Positions 43,611 to 51,955 of a stretch of DNA of 64,000 bases are shown piece after piece (within the stretch, counting starts at the first letter, position 1; each line of letters begins with the position of its first letter). The notes beneath the pieces were generated by a model, which was not told the DNA's origin, did no database searches, and worked only from the letters and a program-made list of their open reading frames with translations. This stretch comes from Archangiaceae bacterium (lineage in GTDB: Bacteria; Myxococcota; Myxococcia; Myxococcales; Myxococcaceae). The stretch covers positions 1 to 64,000 of the forward strand of contig JAACJQ010000312.1 of the NCBI GenBank assembly GCA_016879935.1. The letters run 5' to 3'. The translations under genes were made by a program, and so were the position numbers.

Positions 43611-43655
43611 TTGACTTACGGCGTAAGTCGCCTTACCCTTACAGCGTAAGGCGAC
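43611..43655. promoter_or_regulatory. Promoter with two TetR operator-like elements
   Basis: Element 1 is GACTTACG-G-CGTAAGTC (43613-43629). Element 2 is GTCGCCTTAC-N9-GTAAGGCGAC (43627-43636 and 43646-43655), with an inner CTTACAGCGTAAG. Both share the core CTTACRGCGTAAG, with centres 23 bases apart. A plus-strand promoter fits inside: TTGACT (43611-43616), 17-base spacer, TACCCT (43634-43639). The elements therefore cover the -35 and the region after the -10 of the lipoprotein gene. Confidence 0.75.
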
Positions 43656-43678
43656 AATCACAGAGCCAGGAGGCCGCC

Positions 43679-44047
43679 ATGAACATACTCAAGTCGCTGA
43701 CCGCTGCATCGCTGATGATCCTCATCGGGTGCGCGTCGAACCCCGACATCAACAGAGAGATGCAGGCCATCAACCAGGCGCTGCAGAAGGCACAGGCAGC
43801 CACCGACTTCGACACGTTCTCCACGCACGCGCAGGTGTTCGAGGAGCACGTCCGCGCGGCCGCCTCGAAGGCGTACTCGGGCTCCGACGCAGGGGCGCGC
43901 ACCTACGAGGCCGGCATGGGCGAGCTCACCGTTGCGCTCACGGCCCTCGATGCCGCGCTGGCCGCGAAAGACCTCGAGGCCGGCAAAGCGGCGCTCGAGC
44001 AGTGCGTCGCCCTGCGCAAGAAGTACCACCTGAAGCTGGGCGTCTGA
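43679..44047 (+). CDS. Small helical lipoprotein, cytochrome b562/c'-like but without a heme motif
   Basis: A 122-residue protein with an AGGAGG ribosome site five bases upstream. MNILKSLTAASLMILIGC is a lipoprotein signal. The mature 105 residues are four amphipathic helices ending AAKDLEAGKAALEQCVALRKKYHLKLG. This closely recalls the end of cytochrome c'/b562-type bundles, but the CxxCH heme motif is absent (CVALRKKYH). It may be a heme-free or non-covalent relative. It is controlled by the divergent TetR, judging from the operators. It shares TGATCA 44045 with the next gene. Confidence 0.75.
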   Translation: MNILKSLTAASLMILIGCASNPDINREMQAINQALQKAQAATDFDTFSTHAQVFEEHVRAAASKAYSGSDAGARTYEAGMGELTVALTALDAALAAKDLEAGKAALEQCVALRKKYHLKLGV

Positions 44048-44833
44048 TCAGCGCGCGCAGAACCCGCCACGGCAGAACAGGCCACCGCTGCAGTCGATGC
44101 TGCTCGAGCAGGGAGCGCCGCCGCCACCGTTGCCCATGCACACGCGCCCGCCGCTCCAGTCTTTGCAGAACTCGCCGAACGCACAGTCGAGGCTCGAGCG
44201 GCAATTGCTGCTGCCGACGACGACGATGGTCGACCGGTTGCGCTGCATCGACTGCAACAGGAGCGCATCGGCCGCCTGCTGCTGGGCCTGCGCCGACTGC
44301 TTCTGCGCTTCGACGGCCTGTCGCTGCACGCCCATCTCTTCGGCGTGGTGACGCTCGCTCTGCGCGAGCTGCTGCTGCGTCGAGAGGTATTGCAGACACG
44401 AGGCCTTCGTCGCGGGGTCGGTGCCTTCGACGATGACGGCGCGCTGGCAGGCCTTGAGCGTCGCGCGGTTGCGTGCGGCCTCGAGCTGCCCGGGTGAGAG
44501 CAGCGCGTCGATGGTGTGGGGGCCGACGGGCTCCTGCGCCGTCATGAACTTCGCGCGCAGCGCTCGCCAGCCCGCCGCCTCGTTCGTCTCGACGACGTCG
44601 AACGAGAAGCTGCCCTGCTCAGGGCCGGTCTCGGCGGTCTTCACCAGCGCCGCTCTCCAGAGTTCGTCGCGCGAAAAGTCGCCCTGGCAGGTGACGTCGG
44701 TGATGCGCACGGCGGGAATCGAGACGGCGCAGCTCGGTGCGCGCGGGGTCGACGGGCCACGCACGATGCGCCGCGTGGTGGGCTGGCAGCCGACGAAGAC
44801 GACGACGGCGAGGAGCAACGACGCGCGCTTCAT
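44048..44833 (-). CDS. Cys-rich lipoprotein with coiled-coil segment
   Basis: About 261 residues. MKRASLLLAVVVFVGC is a lipoprotein signal, with an alternative start six residues upstream. An N-terminal domain (about 25-130) contains CAVSIPAVRITDVTCQGDFSRDELW. A Gln/Ala-rich helix follows (QLAQSERHHAEEMGVQRQAVEAQKQSAQAQQQA), probably coiled coil. The C-terminal 50 residues hold two six-Cys modules (LDCAFGEFCKDW, then CSSSIDCSGGLFC), like small EB or Dickkopf-type knots. Its ATG overlaps the stop of the upstream gene (ATGA), so they form an operon. Confidence 0.7.
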   Translation of the reverse strand: MKRASLLLAVVVFVGCQPTTRRIVRGPSTPRAPSCAVSIPAVRITDVTCQGDFSRDELWRAALVKTAETGPEQGSFSFDVVETNEAAGWRALRAKFMTAQEPVGPHTIDALLSPGQLEAARNRATLKACQRAVIVEGTDPATKASCLQYLSTQQQLAQSERHHAEEMGVQRQAVEAQKQSAQAQQQAADALLLQSMQRNRSTIVVVGSSNCRSSLDCAFGEFCKDWSGGRVCMGNGGGGAPCSSSIDCSGGLFCRGGFCAR

Positions 44834-45279
44834 GGGCACCCCGTCACGCACTTCGTCTGTTGCTTGTCACACGACTGGCGGCACGACGCGGCGATGGCGG
44901 TGCCACAGCGCGTCTTCACACACTGGTTGAACGAGACCATGCACTGCCGGCGGCACTCTCCGTTCGCGACGACGTCGGTGCCGGGCGCAGGGCCCTTCGG
45001 CAGCGGGGGCAACGTCTCGAGCGGCGGCATCGGAGGCGGCGCGTCGGCCGGGGCAGGCGCAGGTGGAGCGGGCTCCGTCACAGGAGCGGGCGTCGTGGTG
45101 CAGAGCGACGCAGGCACCGGCCACACCGCCCACGTGCGGCCGTCACACTTGAACAGCCGCGGCGCCTGCGGGGTGCCGAAGTCGTACAGCACGCCCGTGA
45201 GCTCCTTCGTGCACGGCGGCGCCTGCTGCGCGAACACGTTCAACGAGGCGAGCGTTCCGGCCAACACGAGGAGGCGCAT
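44830..45279 (-). CDS. Exported Pro-rich, Cys-rich protein
   Basis: A protein of about 149 residues. MRLLVLAGTLASLNVFAQ is a signal peptide cleaved near Ala17. A short beta-rich part (CTKELTGVLYDFGTPQAPRLFKC) is followed by a Pro/Ala linker of about 45 residues, then a compact six-Cys module (CRRQCMVSFNQCVKTRC, then CRQSCDKQQTKCVTGC). It probably spans the periplasm or cell wall through the proline linker. Function unknown. It is co-transcribed with the Cys-rich lipoprotein through an ATGA overlap. Confidence 0.65.
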   Translation of the reverse strand: MRLLVLAGTLASLNVFAQQAPPCTKELTGVLYDFGTPQAPRLFKCDGRTWAVWPVPASLCTTTPAPVTEPAPPAPAPADAPPPMPPLETLPPLPKGPAPGTDVVANGECRRQCMVSFNQCVKTRCGTAIAASCRQSCDKQQTKCVTGCP

Positions 45280-45414
45280 CGGGGCGGTGTAGCGAGCGGG
45301 GCAGAAAGGCGTCAACCGGTGAGTCATGCTCCGTCATTGGAGCGGGGCCGGCCTTTCCGTCACGGTCGGCGAAAGCTGGCGCACCCGCTCGCCCGGCAGC
45401 AGGCTGGCCCCTCG

Positions 45415-46890
45415 ATGTTCAGTGTGTGGACCTGGATGCACGTGTTGGCCGCCACCTCGACGGTGGTCGTCGTCGCGCTCGCGTTGTCGCGCCACGCGAA
45501 CCCCACCTTCCGCCTGCCGCTGGTGCTGCTCGCGGTCGACCAGTTCGTCTGGAACGCGGCCTCGGTCGCCGGAGAGCTGACCCGAGACCCGTCGTACAAA
45601 TGGGTCGGCGCCGTCGTCACGCCCGTCTTCCCGGCGCTCCTGCTCCACTACGCGCTCGCCTTCACCGGCCGGCTTCGCAAGCTGCGGCGCCTGCTCGTGG
45701 TGACGTACGTCGTCTACGCGGCCGAAGCGGTGCTGGTCATCGTCGACTCGCAGAGCGACGCCTTCAACCTCGGGCTGGGCGAACACGCGCTCATCTCGGC
45801 CGTCACCAGCGTGCCCGTCGCGTGCCTCGGCATCTGGTTGTTCTGGTCGCACCTGCGCGAGGTCGTCGGCGAGTCGGAGCGTCAACGCACCTGGCTCTTC
45901 GTCATCGCGCTGCTCGTCTCGGTGCCGTTGATGTTGACCGACCTGTTCAACGACATGGGCGCCCCGGTGCCTCCGCTCGCGACGGCCGGCAGCACGGTGC
46001 TCAACAGCCTGCTCATCGCCATCACCCTCGGCGTGTCGACCGCCTCGAAGCGACAGCAACTCGGCCAGGCGATGTTGTTCGCGCTCTTCGTGGTGGTCGT
46101 CTTCCTCACGCTGTTCGGCGCCCTGCGCGACCACCAGGGCGTGCTGGTGCTGGCCATCTCGGGCTTCACGCTCGGGCTCGGCGCAGCCGCGCGGCTGGCG
46201 TGGCAGGTGTTGGCGAGACGAAGAGAGGGGCTCGAGCGCTTCGCGACGCTGGGCCGCTTCTCGGCGCAGATGGCGCACGACCTCAAGAACCCGCTCGCCG
46301 CCGCACGTGGAGCGGCCGAGCTGCTCGAAGGCGAACTCCGCGCGTTGCAGAAAGAAGACCTCACCCACTTCTCGGCGCTGCTCGTGCAGCAGCTCGACCG
46401 CCTCACGCACATCATCGACCGCTACCAGCGCCTCTCGCGCATGGAGCTCGAGCGCCAGTCGATGGACCTGAACGAGCTGGTGACGAAGGTGCTGTCGCTG
46501 CAGTCGTTCGCCGGCGCGAGCAGCGTGACGGTGACCTCGACCCTCGAGCCGAACCTGCCGGTGGTGCAGCTCGACCCCGAGCTCGTGTCGTCGGTCGTCG
46601 AGAACCTGGTGAAGAACGCGTTCGAGGCAATGCCGAGCGGAGGCTCCATCACCATCGCCACGGCGCGCGCGGGCGAGCACCTCTCGCTCTCGGTCACCGA
46701 CACCGGCCACGGCATGGATCCCCGCACGCGCGAGCAGGCCTTCGAGCTGTTCTTCACCACCAAGGCCACGGGCAGCGGGCTGGGCCTCGCGTTCGTGAAG
46801 CAGATTGCGCGCGCCCACGGCGGAGACGTTCGCCTCGAGTCGCGTGAAGGTCAGGGCACGCGCGTCGAGCTGCTGCTGCCAGTGAGCTGA
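45415..46890 (+). CDS. Sensor histidine kinase with 7TM-type N-terminus
   Basis: A 491-residue membrane kinase. Residues 1-235 hold seven to eight membrane helices of the HisKA_7TM type, starting MFSVWTWMHVLAAT. HisKA follows (about 275-340), with phospho-acceptor FSAQMAHDLKNPLAAARG. HATPase has N-box VVENLVKNAFEAMP, G1 DTGHGM, F-box ELFFTT and G2 GSGLGL. ATG 45415 begins the coding-like region; the frame is open upstream but Arg-rich. The likely partner is the NtrC-type regulator at 47898, separated by a gene on the other strand. Confidence 0.9.
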   Translation: MFSVWTWMHVLAATSTVVVVALALSRHANPTFRLPLVLLAVDQFVWNAASVAGELTRDPSYKWVGAVVTPVFPALLLHYALAFTGRLRKLRRLLVVTYVVYAAEAVLVIVDSQSDAFNLGLGEHALISAVTSVPVACLGIWLFWSHLREVVGESERQRTWLFVIALLVSVPLMLTDLFNDMGAPVPPLATAGSTVLNSLLIAITLGVSTASKRQQLGQAMLFALFVVVVFLTLFGALRDHQGVLVLAISGFTLGLGAAARLAWQVLARRREGLERFATLGRFSAQMAHDLKNPLAAARGAAELLEGELRALQKEDLTHFSALLVQQLDRLTHIIDRYQRLSRMELERQSMDLNELVTKVLSLQSFAGASSVTVTSTLEPNLPVVQLDPELVSSVVENLVKNAFEAMPSGGSITIATARAGEHLSLSVTDTGHGMDPRTREQAFELFFTTKATGSGLGLAFVKQIARAHGGDVRLESREGQGTRVELLLPVS

Positions 46891-47820
46891 TCAGCCCTTC
46901 TTCGACTTCGCCTTCTCGGCCAGCACGTGCAGGGTCTTCTGCCAGTTCACCGCGACGAACGCGCCGGCAGGCCCGAACGAGACCCGCGTACCCGAAGGGC
47001 TGCCCGGCAACTCGAAGCGCTGCACCTTGCCCGAGGGCAGCGCGATGACGAAGGCCTCGGCCTTGTCACCCTTGCAGCTGCTCGCGAGCACCTGGTCGCC
47101 GAAGGCCTCGAACGAGTCGATTCTGGGCAGGGTGGCGAGCTTCTTCGTCTTGCCCGTCTTCGCGTCGACCAGCCCCAGCACGTCCTCCTCGGTCGACTTC
47201 CACGTGGTGCTGATCAACGACGCGTCGTCTCGCCATCGCGCCGAGCCCGCCTCGAACGAGACGAACTTCGGCTTCTCGGCAGGCCGCACGCGCCACTCGT
47301 TCTTCGGAAACTCGAAGAGGAACTGCGACCCCGAGGGGCTGAGCTCGAAGTGGCGCTCGGTGCCGATGCGGTCGAGCACCTTGCCAGCGAGCGACAGCAC
47401 CAGCGTCTCTGGCGTCCCCATGACGAAGACCCGCTCACCGTCCGGGTGCACGCGCACGCCCCAGGGCTTGTCCAGCTTCAGCTCGAAGCTCGAGACGACG
47501 GCCCTGGTGGTGGGGTCGATGAACTCCACGCTCGGTTTCCTGCCGCCGTTGCGGTCGGTGCCACCACGCAGCACCACCAACCGCGAGCCGTCGGGCGTGA
47601 AGTGGGCAGCCTCGATGACGAGCGCGGCGTCGGGCTCCGAGCCCTTGCCGGGCAGAATCGACATCGGCAGCTCGTGCGCGACCGGCTTCTTGCCGCTCAC
47701 CTCGACCAGCACCGCCGGGCCCGAACGGTCGACCCGGAAGACGTGGGTGGCGCTCTGCGTGAGCTGGGCGAGCGAGCCGGCACCGCGGGGCAACGAGATG
47801 CGCTGGAGCTGAAGGGCCAT
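46891..47820 (-). CDS. Propeller-like cytoplasmic protein between kinase and regulator
   Basis: A 309-residue protein without signal peptide. Its strands repeat as in WD40 or YncE-like propellers: AALVIEAAHFTPDGSRLVVL, KPWGVRVHPDGERVFVMGTP, ERHFELSPSGSQFLFEF, GDQVLASSCKGDKAEAFVI and SFGPAGAFVAVNWQ. No catalytic motif. It sits convergently against the histidine kinase (shared TGATCA 46888) and divergently from the NtrC-type gene, so it may be a target or modulator of that system, but this rests on position alone. Confidence 0.6.
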   Translation of the reverse strand: MALQLQRISLPRGAGSLAQLTQSATHVFRVDRSGPAVLVEVSGKKPVAHELPMSILPGKGSEPDAALVIEAAHFTPDGSRLVVLRGGTDRNGGRKPSVEFIDPTTRAVVSSFELKLDKPWGVRVHPDGERVFVMGTPETLVLSLAGKVLDRIGTERHFELSPSGSQFLFEFPKNEWRVRPAEKPKFVSFEAGSARWRDDASLISTTWKSTEEDVLGLVDAKTGKTKKLATLPRIDSFEAFGDQVLASSCKGDKAEAFVIALPSGKVQRFELPGSPSGTRVSFGPAGAFVAVNWQKTLHVLAEKAKSKKG

Positions 47821-47842
47821 ACGCCTTCAGACACCCAACGAG

Positions 47843-47858
47843 CACTTCGTGTGAAGTG
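47843..47858. promoter_or_regulatory. 16-bp palindrome between propeller gene and NtrC-type gene
   Basis: CACTTC-GTGT-GAAGTG has perfect six-base arms and lies 23 bases from the minus-strand start and 40 bases from the plus-strand start. It may be an operator or an RNA hairpin. It contains GTGTGAAG, the octamer directly repeated at 34841-34858. Confidence 0.4.
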
Positions 47859-47897
47859 AAGACGTGAGCGTCGACACGCGAGGCGGGCTGCACTCTG

Positions 47898-49274
47898 ATG
47901 CGCCGCATGGCTGAATCGCAGGCAAGCGTGCTGGTGGTCGACGACGACGTGGCGGTGGGCTCGGTGCTCGCGGCGCTCCTCAAGCAAGACGGGTTCGAGG
48001 CCACCTTCGTTCCCAACGCCCAGGTGGCGCTCGCGACGCTCGAGAAGCGGCCGTTCGACCTCGTCATGTCAGACGTGCGCATGCCGGGCATGGATGGGTT
48101 TCAGCTGCTCGCCACCCTGAAGCGGCTGATGCCCGAGGTGCCGGTGGTGCTGCTCACCGCGCACGGCACCGTGGCCATGGCCGTCGACGCGATGAAGGCC
48201 GGCGCCGCCGACTTCGTGATGAAGCCGTTCGCGAAAGACGAGGTGCTCTTCTGCGCGCGCAAGGCGCTGGGCTTGTCGAAGGCTCCACGTGAAGCACCGC
48301 CTGCGCAGGCGATGGCCGACGGCATGGTGGGCCGCTCGAAGGCCCTCGACGAGGTGAAGGCGCTCATCGCGAAGGCGGGGCAGAGCTCGGCGACGGTGTT
48401 GATTCTCGGCGAGACGGGCACCGGGAAGGAGCTGGCCGCCCGCGCGATTCACGCCCGCTCGACCCGCGCGAAGGAGCCCTTCGTTCGTCTCACCGGCGGC
48501 GCGATTCCCGACACGCTCTTCGAGTCGGAGCTGTTCGGCTACGAGAAGGGCGCGTTCACCGGCGCCGTGAACCGCAAGCCCGGCCGCGTCGAGCTCGCGA
48601 AGGGCGGCACGCTCTTTCTCGACGAGGTCGGTGAGCTGTCGATGCCGATTCAGGTGAAGCTGCTGCGCCTCATTCAGGAGCGCGAGTTCGAGCGCGTGGG
48701 CGGCACCGAGACGCTGAAGGCCGACGTGCGCTTCGTGGCGGCGACGCACCGCCCGCTCGAGCAGATGGTGCGTGAGGGCAGCTTCCGCGAAGACCTCTTC
48801 TATCGGTTGAACGTCATACCCATCGTGTTGCCGCCGCTGCGGGAGCGGGCAGACGACATCGAAGCGCTGGCGCTGCACTTCGTCTCGACGCTCGGCGCGA
48901 CGCATGGGCGGCCGAAGGCGTCGCTGGCTCCCGAGGCGGCGAAGCTGCTGGCCGCCCAGCCGTGGCCGGGCAACGTGCGCCAGCTGCAGAACTTCCTCGA
49001 GCGGCTCGTGGTGCTCTCGTCGAGCGACGCGCTCTCGGCGGAGGACGTGCAACGTGAGCTGCAACGCGCAGGCGCTCCGGCGGCGACGGTGACTTCGGCC
49101 CCTGAGGCTTCGGGTGGTCTGCTCGATGACCGCCGCAAAGACGCCGAGCGACAGGCCGTGCAAGACGCGCTCGACCAGGCGAAGGGCAACCGTGCGCTGG
49201 CGGCCCGGCTCCTCGGCGTCAGCCGGCGCACGCTCTATTACAAGCTCGAGTCGCTCGGCCTGAAGGAAGCCTGA
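47898..49274 (+). CDS. NtrC-family sigma-54-dependent response regulator
   Basis: A 458-residue activator. The receiver (about 5-125) has VVDDDVAVG, phospho-acceptor [15 protein letters not shown] switch and Lys in MKPF. The AAA+ domain (about 145-370) has Walker A GETGTGKE, the sigma-54 contact GAFTGA in [13 protein letters not shown], Walker [11 protein letters not shown] and [12 protein letters not shown] Fis-type HTH (about 430-455) ends the protein ([20 protein letters not shown]). All catalytic residues are intact. ATG 47907 is an alternative start. It probably pairs with the 7TM kinase at 45415. Confidence 0.95.
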   Translation: MRRMAESQASVLVVDDDVAVGSVLAALLKQDGFEATFVPNAQVALATLEKRPFDLVMSDVRMPGMDGFQLLATLKRLMPEVPVVLLTAHGTVAMAVDAMKAGAADFVMKPFAKDEVLFCARKALGLSKAPREAPPAQAMADGMVGRSKALDEVKALIAKAGQSSATVLILGETGTGKELAARAIHARSTRAKEPFVRLTGGAIPDTLFESELFGYEKGAFTGAVNRKPGRVELAKGGTLFLDEVGELSMPIQVKLLRLIQEREFERVGGTETLKADVRFVAATHRPLEQMVREGSFREDLFYRLNVIPIVLPPLRERADDIEALALHFVSTLGATHGRPKASLAPEAAKLLAAQPWPGNVRQLQNFLERLVVLSSSDALSAEDVQRELQRAGAPAATVTSAPEASGGLLDDRRKDAERQAVQDALDQAKGNRALAARLLGVSRRTLYYKLESLGLKEA

Positions 49275-49342
49275 ACCCGAACGTGCCCGCGCAAAACGCC
49301 GACGCATCGATTCGTCCTCAGGTCGTGCCCTCGTTCGTTTCG

Positions 49343-51265
49343 ATGTCTCGACTTCGTTGGACCATGGCGTTCGTTGCTTTGACGGTGGGCTGCACGTGCG
49401 GCGGCGGCACGACCCGCGTGCGGCCGGAGATCGAAGTGCAGCCCGGCTCCATCGACTTCGGCACGGTGGCGCTCGGAGGCTCCACGACGAGAAAGGTGAC
49501 CGTCTTCAGTCGTGGCACGGTCGCGCTCACGATTCAGTCGGCGAGCGTTCAGGGTGATGCGGCGTTCACGGCGAGCGGGCCTGCCATGCGCAACCTCTCG
49601 CCTTCGACGTCCACGGAGGTCGAGGTGACCTTCCGGCCGGGAACGCTCGGGCCGAGGTCTGCGCGGCTGATCATCACCAGCGACGCCGTGAACGCTCCAG
49701 AGGTGTTGGTGTCGCTCGTCGGTGATTCGCTGCCGAGCGGAACGGGCGGAGGCAGCGCAGGTGGAATGGCTGGCGGATCTGCTGGTGGCGTTGCAGGCGG
49801 AACCGCTGGCGGATCAGCAGGTGGCTCCGCTGGTGGAACAGCTGGCGGAACGGGTGGCGGATCAGCCGGTGGATCCGCGGGTGGAATGGCTGGATCAGCC
49901 GGTGGCTCCGCGGGTGGAACGGCCGGTGGATCAGGTGGCGGATCCGCTGGCGGCACCTCCGTCGACTCAGGCATCGACGCTGGAGCGGACGCGGGCATCG
50001 ACGCAGGCATCGGTGGCGCCGACGCGGGAGTCGATGCCGGCTGCAGTCTGCTCCTCTGCGGTCGAGCGCACGCGGGCGTCACCTGCGCGGTCGCCACCCA
50101 GGGCACCATTGGTCCGTTCGGCGGAACGTGGGCCACGAGTCTCTTCAACGACGCGACGGGCTGGAACACGGTCAGCACCGGCCGCACCGTGACCTTCGGA
50201 GACGTCGACGGCGATGGACGCGGCGACGCGTGTGGTCGTGGCACGCTCGGCGTCAACTGCGCGCTCAACTCCGGCACGACGTTCGGCGCGATGCAGCTGT
50301 GGGCGCCCGAGTTCTCCGACGCCATCGGTTGGGGCGCGGCTGCCCGCTACTACTCCACGATTCAGCTCGCCGACCCGAACGGAGACGGCAGGAAAGACGT
50401 CTGCGGCCGCAGCGATGCAGGCGTGGTGTGCGCGCTCGGCGACGCAGGCGTCTGGCGCTCGACGAGCTTCAACGACGCCACCTCGTGGGGAGACCCGCGC
50501 TACTTCGCGAACGTTCAGTTCGTCGACGTCACGGGCGATGGCAAGGCCGACGCTTGCGGGCGCGGCATCTTCGGCATCTCGTGCTCGAGCTCCACGGGTT
50601 CGGGCTTCGGGGTCTACACGTCGTGGACGACGGAGTTCAGCGACGCGCTCAGCTGGGGCACGAACGCGGCGCTGTACCAGACGGTTCACTTCCCCGACGT
50701 GAACGGTGACGGCAAAGCCGACGTCTGCGGGCGCGGCACGCTGGGCATCATCTGTGCGTTGTCAGACGGCACGCGCTTCCTCTCCTCATCGCAGTGGTCG
50801 ACCGACTTCTCCGACGCCGCAGGGTGGACGCAGCGCTCGCAGTTCTCGACGATTCAGTTCCCCGACCTCGACGGCGATGGAAAGGCCGACGTCTGCGGGC
50901 GCGCGGCGGCGGGCCTGTTGTGCGCGATGTCAGACGGCACGCACTTCGTGTCACCGACGGCGACGCAGCTCTTCAGCGACGCGACTGGCTGGGGCGCCTC
51001 ACCTTCGACCTCGGTGACGATTCAGTTCGCCGACCTCGACGGAGACGGACAGCTCGACGTCTGCGGTCGCGGCACCGTGGGCGTCTTCTGCGCGCTCCGT
51101 CAGCAGGGAACGTTCGGCTCGCTGTTCCTCACGCAGGCGCTCGCGACGGACACGAACGGTTGGGCCGACGACACGGTGTACCCGACGCTCCGCTTCGTTT
51201 CGAACGGGCCGCGCTCGTGTCGTCTGGGGCCGTCTGCGACGCCCGCAGCACGCGTTGGCCCGTGA
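49343..51265 (+). CDS. FG-GAP/VCBS-repeat lipoprotein with Gly-rich linker
   Basis: About 640 residues. MSRLRWTMAFVALTVGC is a lipoprotein signal. Residues about 30-130 are an ASH/choice-of-anchor-like beta domain (GSIDFGTVALGGSTTRKVTVF). Residues about 132-210 are a GGSAGG-type linker, then Asp-Ala-Gly repeats. Residues about 235-620 form repeats of about 55 residues of the FG-GAP type, each with a calcium-loop-like core (FGDVDGDGRGDACGRGTLGVNC, FPDLDGDGKADVCGRAAAG) and paired cysteines. It is a probable surface propeller in which the linker projects the domain away from the membrane. Start 49343 fits the signal. Confidence 0.85.
   Translation: MSRLRWTMAFVALTVGCTCGGGTTRVRPEIEVQPGSIDFGTVALGGSTTRKVTVFSRGTVALTIQSASVQGDAAFTASGPAMRNLSPSTSTEVEVTFRPGTLGPRSARLIITSDAVNAPEVLVSLVGDSLPSGTGGGSAGGMAGGSAGGVAGGTAGGSAGGSAGGTAGGTGGGSAGGSAGGMAGSAGGSAGGTAGGSGGGSAGGTSVDSGIDAGADAGIDAGIGGADAGVDAGCSLLLCGRAHAGVTCAVATQGTIGPFGGTWATSLFNDATGWNTVSTGRTVTFGDVDGDGRGDACGRGTLGVNCALNSGTTFGAMQLWAPEFSDAIGWGAAARYYSTIQLADPNGDGRKDVCGRSDAGVVCALGDAGVWRSTSFNDATSWGDPRYFANVQFVDVTGDGKADACGRGIFGISCSSSTGSGFGVYTSWTTEFSDALSWGTNAALYQTVHFPDVNGDGKADVCGRGTLGIICALSDGTRFLSSSQWSTDFSDAAGWTQRSQFSTIQFPDLDGDGKADVCGRAAAGLLCAMSDGTHFVSPTATQLFSDATGWGASPSTSVTIQFADLDGDGQLDVCGRGTVGVFCALRQQGTFGSLFLTQALATDTNGWADDTVYPTLRFVSNGPRSCRLGPSATPAARVGP
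49740..49959 (+). repeat. Gly-rich imperfect nucleotide repeat encoding the GGSAGG linker
   Basis: Short units of the GGTGGATCAGCAGGTGG type repeat imperfectly, encoding G-G-S-A-G-G or G-G-M/T/V-A-G-G. The unit is in phase with codons. Unit boundaries drift, unlike the near-exact minisatellite at 17436. Confidence 0.85.
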
Positions 51266-51409
51266 GCGTCATGCCGGTTGCCGCGCGCGTCTGGATTTTC
51301 GAGGATGCGCGCCATGAGCCCGGGCCTGACGACACGCGTGCCGATGCTGTCGAACCCGCATCGAGTGCCGTTGCAGTCGGTCGACCCGTCGCGGCCGTGT
51401 GGTGGGCGC

Positions 51410-51955
51410 ATGAAGGGGTTCGGGTTGCTGCACCTCATCGAGCACGCCAACCAGGTGTACGGGCCGGAGTCTCTCGTCGGCTGGGCTGAGGCCCTTCCCG
51501 CGCCGCTCAAGCAGTACTCGAAGACGGCGGGCCTCACCTCGGTGGGCTGGCTGCCGCTCGAGCTGTACTTCTCGGCCATCGAGTACCTCATCAAGACGCA
51601 CCACGGTGGCGACCTGCGCAAGGCCATCGAGTTCGGCCACGCGATGGCGACGCGCGACATCGGAGCCTTCTTCCGCGCCGCGATGAAGTTCGCGACCGCT
51701 CCCACGGTGTTCTCGCTGTCGGGCCGCTTCTGGCGCACGTACTTCGACTTCGGCTCGCTGGTGATGACGACGAAGAACCCGCCCACCGCCGATGCCGAGC
51801 TGCGTGACTGGCCGCTGATGGCCGAGGTCGCGTACTACGAGCTCGCCGGCAGCTTCGTGGCGTGGCTCGAGGCGTCGAAGGCGTCGAACGTGCGGCTCTC
51901 TCGCCTCGAGCTGACGTCGGCGTCCGTCCTCTCGTTACGCCTCGAGTGGAGCTGA
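51410..51955 (+). CDS. DUF2378/TIGR02265-like protein
   Basis: A protein of about 181 residues. Its length and pattern match the myxobacterial paralogous DUF2378 family: MKGFGLLHLIEHANQVYGPESLVGWAEAL, then SVGWLPLELYFSAIEYLIKTHHGGD, and a long central helix region IEFGHAMATRDIGAFFRAAMKF. It lacks signal peptide or membrane helix. ATG 51410 has GGTGGG upstream; earlier in-frame starts add an unconserved-looking stretch. It converges on and overlaps the HDAC-like gene by 21 bases. Function unknown. Confidence 0.65.
   Translation: MKGFGLLHLIEHANQVYGPESLVGWAEALPAPLKQYSKTAGLTSVGWLPLELYFSAIEYLIKTHHGGDLRKAIEFGHAMATRDIGAFFRAAMKFATAPTVFSLSGRFWRTYFDFGSLVMTTKNPPTADAELRDWPLMAEVAYYELAGSFVAWLEASKASNVRLSRLELTSASVLSLRLEWS

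Noticed and set aside
49740-49959. Possible CRISPR or intergenic repeat
   Set aside because: Units are short, imperfect and in frame inside a lipoprotein linker.
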